DNA of 64,000 bases, taken from Massilia sp. erpn (GTDB taxonomy: Bacteria > Pseudomonadota > Gammaproteobacteria > Burkholderiales > Burkholderiaceae_D). The notes beneath the pieces were generated by a model. It did not search any database. It was not told the DNA's origin and saw nothing but the letters and a program-made list of their open reading frames with translations. This document shows positions 59,824 through 64,000 of this stretch, piece by piece (position 1 is the stretch's first letter; each line of letters opens with the position of its first letter). The translations under genes were made by a program, and so were the position numbers. The stretch spans positions 1,302,001-1,366,000 of the forward strand of contig NZ_CP053748.1 of NCBI RefSeq assembly GCF_024400215.1. Direction: 5' to 3'.

Positions 59824-60749
59824 ACGCCGTCGTGGAAAACCTGGCCGCCCCGCAGGGCAAGTCGGCCGAAAAGATCGCGCTGGAAAACCATAAGCTGCAC
59901 AAGCGCCTGTGCCGCCTGGTCGGCCAGGCCATCGGCGACTTCAATATGATCGAGGAAGGCGACAAGGTCATGGTCTGCCTGTCCGGCGGCAAGGACAGCT
60001 ACGCCCTGCTCGACATCCTGCTGACCTTGCGCGAGCGCGCGCCGATCCATTTCGACATCGTCGCCGTCAACCTCGATCAGAAGCAGCCCAACTTCCCGGC
60101 CGACGTGCTGCCACGCTACCTGGAACAGGTCGGCGTGCCTTACCACATCGAGAACCAGGACACCTACAGCATCGTCAAGCGCCTGATCCCCGAAGGCAAG
60201 ACCACCTGCTCGCTGTGCTCGCGCCTGCGGCGCGGCATCCTGTACCGCGTGGCCGACGAACTGGGCGCGACCAAGATCGCCCTCGGCCACCACCGCGACG
60301 ACATCATGCAAACCTTCTTCCTGAATATGTTCTTCGGCGGGAAGCTGAAAGGCATGCCGCCCAAGCTGCAGTCGGACGACGGCAAGCATATGGTGATCCG
60401 TCCGCTGGCCTATGTACGCGAAGTCGACACCGAGCGCTATGCCGAAGTCAAAGGCTTCCCCATCATCCCTTGCGACCTGTGCGGCTCGCAGGAAAACCTG
60501 CAGCGCAAGCAGATCAAGAATATGCTGCGCGAATGGGAGAAGAAGCATCCGGGCCGCGTCGAGAACATCTTCTCCTCGCTGAGCACCGTGGTGCCTTCGC
60601 ACCTGATGGACCACAATCTGTTCGGCTTCAAGGACTTGAAGACCGACGGCCTTGCCAACCCGCTGGGCGACATCGCTTTCGACGAAGAACCCTGCGCCAC
60701 CCCGAGCAGCATGCCGGGCATCATCCCGCTGCACGCGGCGGACGACTGA
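59820..60749 (+). CDS. ttcA: tRNA 2-thiocytidine(32) synthetase TtcA
   Basis: 309 aa from ATG 59820, which overlaps the folB stop; the longer frame from 59688 is rejected. The PP-loop motif [17 protein letters not shown] is near residue 56. The Fe-S cluster cysteines lie in [14 protein letters not shown] and in [36 protein letters not shown] and [14 protein letters not shown] are TtcA-specific. It thiolates C32 in certain tRNAs with ATP and sulfur from IscS. Its sulfur need might connect to desulfurases elsewhere, but nothing here shows that link. Confidence 0.97.
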   Translation: MNAVVENLAAPQGKSAEKIALENHKLHKRLCRLVGQAIGDFNMIEEGDKVMVCLSGGKDSYALLDILLTLRERAPIHFDIVAVNLDQKQPNFPADVLPRYLEQVGVPYHIENQDTYSIVKRLIPEGKTTCSLCSRLRRGILYRVADELGATKIALGHHRDDIMQTFFLNMFFGGKLKGMPPKLQSDDGKHMVIRPLAYVREVDTERYAEVKGFPIIPCDLCGSQENLQRKQIKNMLREWEKKHPGRVENIFSSLSTVVPSHLMDHNLFGFKDLKTDGLANPLGDIAFDEEPCATPSSMPGIIPLHAADD

Positions 60750-60750
60750 T

Positions 60751-60784
60751 AAAAAACGGGGACCGCGCGGTCCCCGTTTTTTTA
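60751..60784. terminator. Bidirectional intrinsic terminator
   Basis: AAAAAACGGGGACC-GCGC-GGTCCCCGTTTTTTTA: a 9-bp stem with A-tract on the left and T-tract on the right, so it can stop ttcA (+) and the convergent M14 gene (-). The stop codon of the M14 gene (TAA, 60782-60784) lies within its T-tract. Confidence 0.92.
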
Positions 60785-62542
60785 GTATGTATCCGCGCTG
60801 CGGTAGACCGGATAAAGGTTGTAGCGCTCGTCCCAGGACGCGTGGCGGCGGGCGAAGAAGTCGAGGCGGGCGCGCTGGCTCTTGGCAAAGGCCGGATCGC
60901 TATCCAGCTTGGCCTTGTATTCGGCCGCCAGCGCCGGATCGGCGGCCAGCTGCTCGCGCGCCACCTCCTCGGCCACATATTCTTCCATGTACTCCTTGCG
61001 CTCGAAGGCGATATTGAACCAGCCCCATGCCAGCAGCGAATCGGCGCCCTGCGGCTCCAGCATGGTCATCACCAGGCGCGCCTTGGGCTGGGCGATCGGC
61101 ACGAACAGCGAGCCGGCCGGCAGCGCGCGCGCTTCCTGCTTCCATGCGCCTTCCACCGTCAACATTTGGCGGCCTTCCACCGACTGCGCGCCGAGACGGG
61201 TTTTCTCGGCGCGGAAGGTGGTCAGCGCCGCCTTGTCGAGCGCCTTGTCCAGCACCTTGAAGCGGATGCCGTGCTGCCTCAGCTTCGCGCCCACCTGGGC
61301 GGCGTAGGCGGCCGGCACCAGATAGCCGCCAGCCGGGGCCTGGATCTGAAAGTCCGGCACCACTTCATCGCGCAGCGGCACGGTCCACATCTGCGGCTTG
61401 CTTTCGTCGTAACGCGTCATCGGGCCGCCCGAGATGTCGGACTGGCTGCGCACGTATTCATAGCCGGCGAACTCGATCATCTGGGTCTTGTCCGTGGTCT
61501 TGTAGCTGAGCGGGAAGCTGCTGCCGGCCATGGCAGCAGCGCGCACATCGGCCTGGCGCACTTGTTGCTGCCACTCGGCGCCATGGCGCGCCACCTGCTC
61601 CAGCATGGAGACGATGGTATTGCGCGTGATGCGCACGCGGGTCGGATAGTCCTTCCAGGAATGGGTTTCCACCAGCATGGCGAAGCGGTTGCGCAGCGGG
61701 AAGTAACCGGTCGAGAAGCGCGGCGTGGACATGCTGTCGACGAAACCCGACTGCGGCTCGTCGGTCTTGTTGAACGAAATGTAGTAGTGCTTGGGATCGG
61801 AACCCTGGGCTTTCAGGTCCGCCATCACATTATTGCGCAGCACCGTACCGGATTGCATCAGCTGCGCGTCGCCACCATGCACCGGCTCCACCTGGATCGA
61901 CACATCGGGCTGGAATTTGGCGCCATCGGTCACGTGCAGATCGACATAGGCCAGCGGATCCCATTCATTGACCAGGGCCAGCATGGCCTGCATTTCCGGC
62001 GCGTCGGCTTTCACATAGTCGCGGTTCAAGTTGTAGTTCTGGGCCGTGACGCGCCAGCCCATGGCCTCCGGGCCGCGCTGGTTGGGACGGTTCCACTTGC
62101 CGAAGCGCTCGTGACCATCGACATTAAACACCGGCACGAAGAGCAGCACCTGCTTGTCCAGCGCGCCCGGCGCGGCCTTGCCGTCCAGCGCTTCGCGCAA
62201 TGCCAGGAAGCCGGCATCCTTGCCATCGATCTCGCCGGCATGGATGCCGCCCTGCACCAGCAGCACCGGCAGCTTGCGCTGCTGCGCCGCCCTGGCCGTC
62301 AGCGCGCCGCTGCGCGACACCGCCAGCGCCAGCATGGGGCGGCCTTCCGGCGTCGTGCCGAAGCTGAAACAGCGTACTGCCTTGGGATACGCTTTCTGGA
62401 ACGCGGCGCACAGCTGCTCGACCTCGGCATAGCGGCCGGTGGCCTGGAAACCGGAACGTTCGGACACGGTGCTCAGGTCCGGTGCGGCGTGGGACAGGGG
62501 AAAGGCAGTCAGCAAGGCAAGCAGCAAGGCGGGACGTATCAT
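60782..62542 (-). CDS. M14 family zinc carboxypeptidase-like protein, secreted
   Basis: 586 aa. The signal peptide is MIRPALLLALLTAFPLSHAA. The catalytic zinc motif HAGEIDGKDAGFLALREAL (HxxE, near residue 97) follows the usual strand VLLVQGGI. The distal His is expected in PLAYVDLHVTDGAKFQPDVS (near 205). The Glu near EFAGYEYVRSQ or ETHSWKDYPTRV would be the general base; ETHSW near 290 fits best. The long C-terminal region (about 300 residues) is not typical of small M14 enzymes but is known in large bacterial members. It should trim peptides in the periplasm or outside. It stands alone. Confidence 0.88.
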   Translation of the reverse strand: MIRPALLLALLTAFPLSHAAPDLSTVSERSGFQATGRYAEVEQLCAAFQKAYPKAVRCFSFGTTPEGRPMLALAVSRSGALTARAAQQRKLPVLLVQGGIHAGEIDGKDAGFLALREALDGKAAPGALDKQVLLFVPVFNVDGHERFGKWNRPNQRGPEAMGWRVTAQNYNLNRDYVKADAPEMQAMLALVNEWDPLAYVDLHVTDGAKFQPDVSIQVEPVHGGDAQLMQSGTVLRNNVMADLKAQGSDPKHYYISFNKTDEPQSGFVDSMSTPRFSTGYFPLRNRFAMLVETHSWKDYPTRVRITRNTIVSMLEQVARHGAEWQQQVRQADVRAAAMAGSSFPLSYKTTDKTQMIEFAGYEYVRSQSDISGGPMTRYDESKPQMWTVPLRDEVVPDFQIQAPAGGYLVPAAYAAQVGAKLRQHGIRFKVLDKALDKAALTTFRAEKTRLGAQSVEGRQMLTVEGAWKQEARALPAGSLFVPIAQPKARLVMTMLEPQGADSLLAWGWFNIAFERKEYMEEYVAEEVAREQLAADPALAAEYKAKLDSDPAFAKSQRARLDFFARRHASWDERYNLYPVYRSADTY

Positions 62543-62690
62543 CGGCAGGCTCCGGCAAAAGTTAGCATGGACTAAGAACGGCGCTGGCCCCGGCGTTTGA
62601 CGACGACGGGGCCAGCGGGCGAGTCAATTATAGAACCCTTCTTGCTGAATGTAAGTCACAGCGCGCAGTCACCCGCCGCCGTCATGCACT

Positions 62691-64000
62691 TCAGCGCGGC
62701 GGCGTATGCACCGAGATTTCCTCCATCTGCGAACGCACCGGCACCAGCTGCGGCAGCGCCGCTGCCTGCGCGCGGGAGCTGCGCGGCGCGCTGCAGGTGC
62801 CGCTGGACTTGTAGCGCAAGGCTGCCGCCAGCTGGCCTTCCTGCGGATCGCCCAGCTCGTGGCTGAAATCGTCAGCCACCGGGCAGCTCGGCGTGAAGCC
62901 GTCGCCATAATCGCCGAAGCCCTTGTGGTTCACGCCCTGATACTGGATCGTGAAATACGTGGTGCCGCAATTGGCCGCCGGCGTAAACGCATACGGCTTG
63001 CCGCAGGTGGCGCCGCCCAGCAGGACCACTTCCACGTCAATGCCGCGCAGGCTGTTAATCACCGATTCGCTGGCCGAGCAGGTACCCGGTCCAGTCAACA
63101 CCATGACGCGCTTCAGGCCGAGATATGGCAAGGCCTGTCCGGCCACGACTTTCTCCGGTCCCGGCAAGCCGACGGCTTTGCCGCGGAACATGATCGGCGA
63201 CTGCACTTTGGACTTGTCGTTGGCCTTGGTCTGCTCAAACACCTTGCCCTCGGTATGCTGCGGACCGGCGATCATATACGCCAGTTCGCTGGCCACCAGC
63301 AGCAGGCCGCCGCCGTTGTAGCGCATATCGAGCACCAGATCGCCGACGCCGGCCTGCTGCAGACGCGTGAAGGCGCTCACCAGCGCCCCTTCGGCGGCGT
63401 TGTTGTGATTGTTAAAGGTCAGGTAGCCGACTTTGCCGTCCGGCGTATCGAGGATCCGCACATTGCGTACCGGGTCCAGATTGAGCATGCTGGAAGTCAT
63501 CTCGGCGCGCAGCGTCTGGCTGCCGCGCAGCAGCGTGAACGTATGCGTTTCGCCGGCGCGGGCCGGCAACAGGGCGGCGTTGATGCGCTCCAGCAGCGCA
63601 CTGTCGTTGGTATGCATGAAGTCCGCGCCATCGACCAGCTGCAGCTGGTCGCCACGCCGCACGCCCGCCTGGTCGGCCGCCGATCCCGGCTGCACCATCG
63701 TCACGCGCCAGATGCGCGGCGCCGTGCCCCCCTCACTCTTGGCCCAGCTGACGCCATAGCCGAATTCCTCGCCCTTGGAAATCGCATCCCATTTCGCGCT
63801 GGGATAGGTGAAGTGGAAGCGGTCCTTGGGATGGCCCGCCGAGGTCAGCATGGGGGTTTTCAGCGCCGCGAAATAGTCCAGGGGATTACGGTAGTCGGCT
63901 GGCCGCAGCGCCGGCAGCTCGCGGTACCAGAGATAGCTCTCCTCATGGTACAGGCGCAGCCAGTCCAGCTCATCCCGCAACGTACCCTGGCGGTCCATGA
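62691..64000 (-). CDS. S41 family (C-terminal processing-like) serine protease, 5' end cut
   Basis: At least 436 codons lie in the window; the frame is still open at position 64000. The first visible residues (LDWLRLYHEESYLWYRELPA) match the usual segment just after the signal peptide, so the true start is beyond the edge. A PDZ-like region follows (VQPGSAADQAGVRRGDQLQL), then the S41 core with DGKVGYLTFNNHNN, LVLDMRYNGGGLLLVASELA and the active Ser in GTCSASESVINSLRG; GGATCGKPYAF carries the matching Lys. It is therefore likely a lipoprotein-type or periplasmic protease. The 148-bp gap to the M14 gene shows no clear terminator. Confidence 0.88.
   Translation of the reverse strand, partial: MDRQGTLRDELDWLRLYHEESYLWYRELPALRPADYRNPLDYFAALKTPMLTSAGHPKDRFHFTYPSAKWDAISKGEEFGYGVSWAKSEGGTAPRIWRVTMVQPGSAADQAGVRRGDQLQLVDGADFMHTNDSALLERINAALLPARAGETHTFTLLRGSQTLRAEMTSSMLNLDPVRNVRILDTPDGKVGYLTFNNHNNAAEGALVSAFTRLQQAGVGDLVLDMRYNGGGLLLVASELAYMIAGPQHTEGKVFEQTKANDKSKVQSPIMFRGKAVGLPGPEKVVAGQALPYLGLKRVMVLTGPGTCSASESVINSLRGIDVEVVLLGGATCGKPYAFTPAANCGTTYFTIQYQGVNHKGFGDYGDGFTPSCPVADDFSHELGDPQEGQLAAALRYKSSGTCSAPRSSRAQAAALPQLVPVRSQMEEISVHTPPR

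Overview
The window is high-GC DNA from a betaproteobacterium, most likely an Oxalobacteraceae member (Massilia/Duganella/Janthinobacterium-like). Grounds are the Burkholderiales-type order of the tRNA-tuf-secE-nusG-rplKAJL-rpoBC block, many secreted peptidases, a large set of two-component and c-di-GMP proteins, and intergenic palindromes with a GGTGCCTGACACC core. The taxonomic call is inference from gene content. No phage, integrase, intact IS or CRISPR array was seen.

Layout. 1-3.4 kb: a cut serine hydrolase, an M1 aminopeptidase, and a yybP-ykoY manganese riboswitch in front of a GDT1/MneA-type Mn exporter. 3.4-12.2 kb: one giant GT84/GH94 cyclic beta-glucan synthase, bracketed by palindromic repeats. 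12.4-16.3 kb: a cysteine desulfurase/rhodanese fusion divergent from an Lrp-type regulator, then an HPP-CBS membrane protein. 16.4-30.5 kb: peptidases (DUF885, M16), a hot-dog thioesterase, an orphan 7TM histidine kinase, a wHTH-nucleotidyltransferase regulator, a TPR protein, a periplasmic binding protein and a TonB-dependent receptor. 30.5-32.96 kb: a small accessory patch with a truncated PIN toxin, its partner, a ~190-bp inverted repeat and a RAMA/DUF2924-like gene, then a DUF1176 protein.

33-46.9 kb is the core transcription/translation block on the minus strand: tRNA-Tyr, -Gly, -Thr, tuf, tRNA-Trp, secE, nusG, rplK, rplA, rplJ, rplL, rpoB, rpoC. It starts at a strong promoter near 47.0 kb and ends at a UUCG-capped terminator at 33.0 kb. 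Regulatory hairpins lie before rplJ, between rplL and rpoB, and between rpoB and rpoC.

47.2-56.3 kb is a signalling island: MASE1-CHASE-PAS-GGDEF-EAL, HDOD, a degenerate receiver with TPRs, REC-DUF3369-HD-GYP and CheW. It probably couples c-di-GMP turnover to chemotaxis or motility. 56.3-64 kb holds a membrane J-domain protein, a MidA-type methyltransferase, a pterin/tRNA-thiolation run (pteridine-reductase-like SDR, folB, ttcA), an M14 carboxypeptidase and a cut S41 protease.

The most unusual items are: (i) the palindromic repeat family, whose flanks are 18-bp FNR-box-like modules and which supplies stop codons to two genes; (ii) the desulfurase-degenerate MBL-rhodanese fusion; (iii) the inverted repeat that duplicates the 5' region of the RAMA-like gene beside a broken toxin; and (iv) the receiver with Glu in place of the phospho-Asp.
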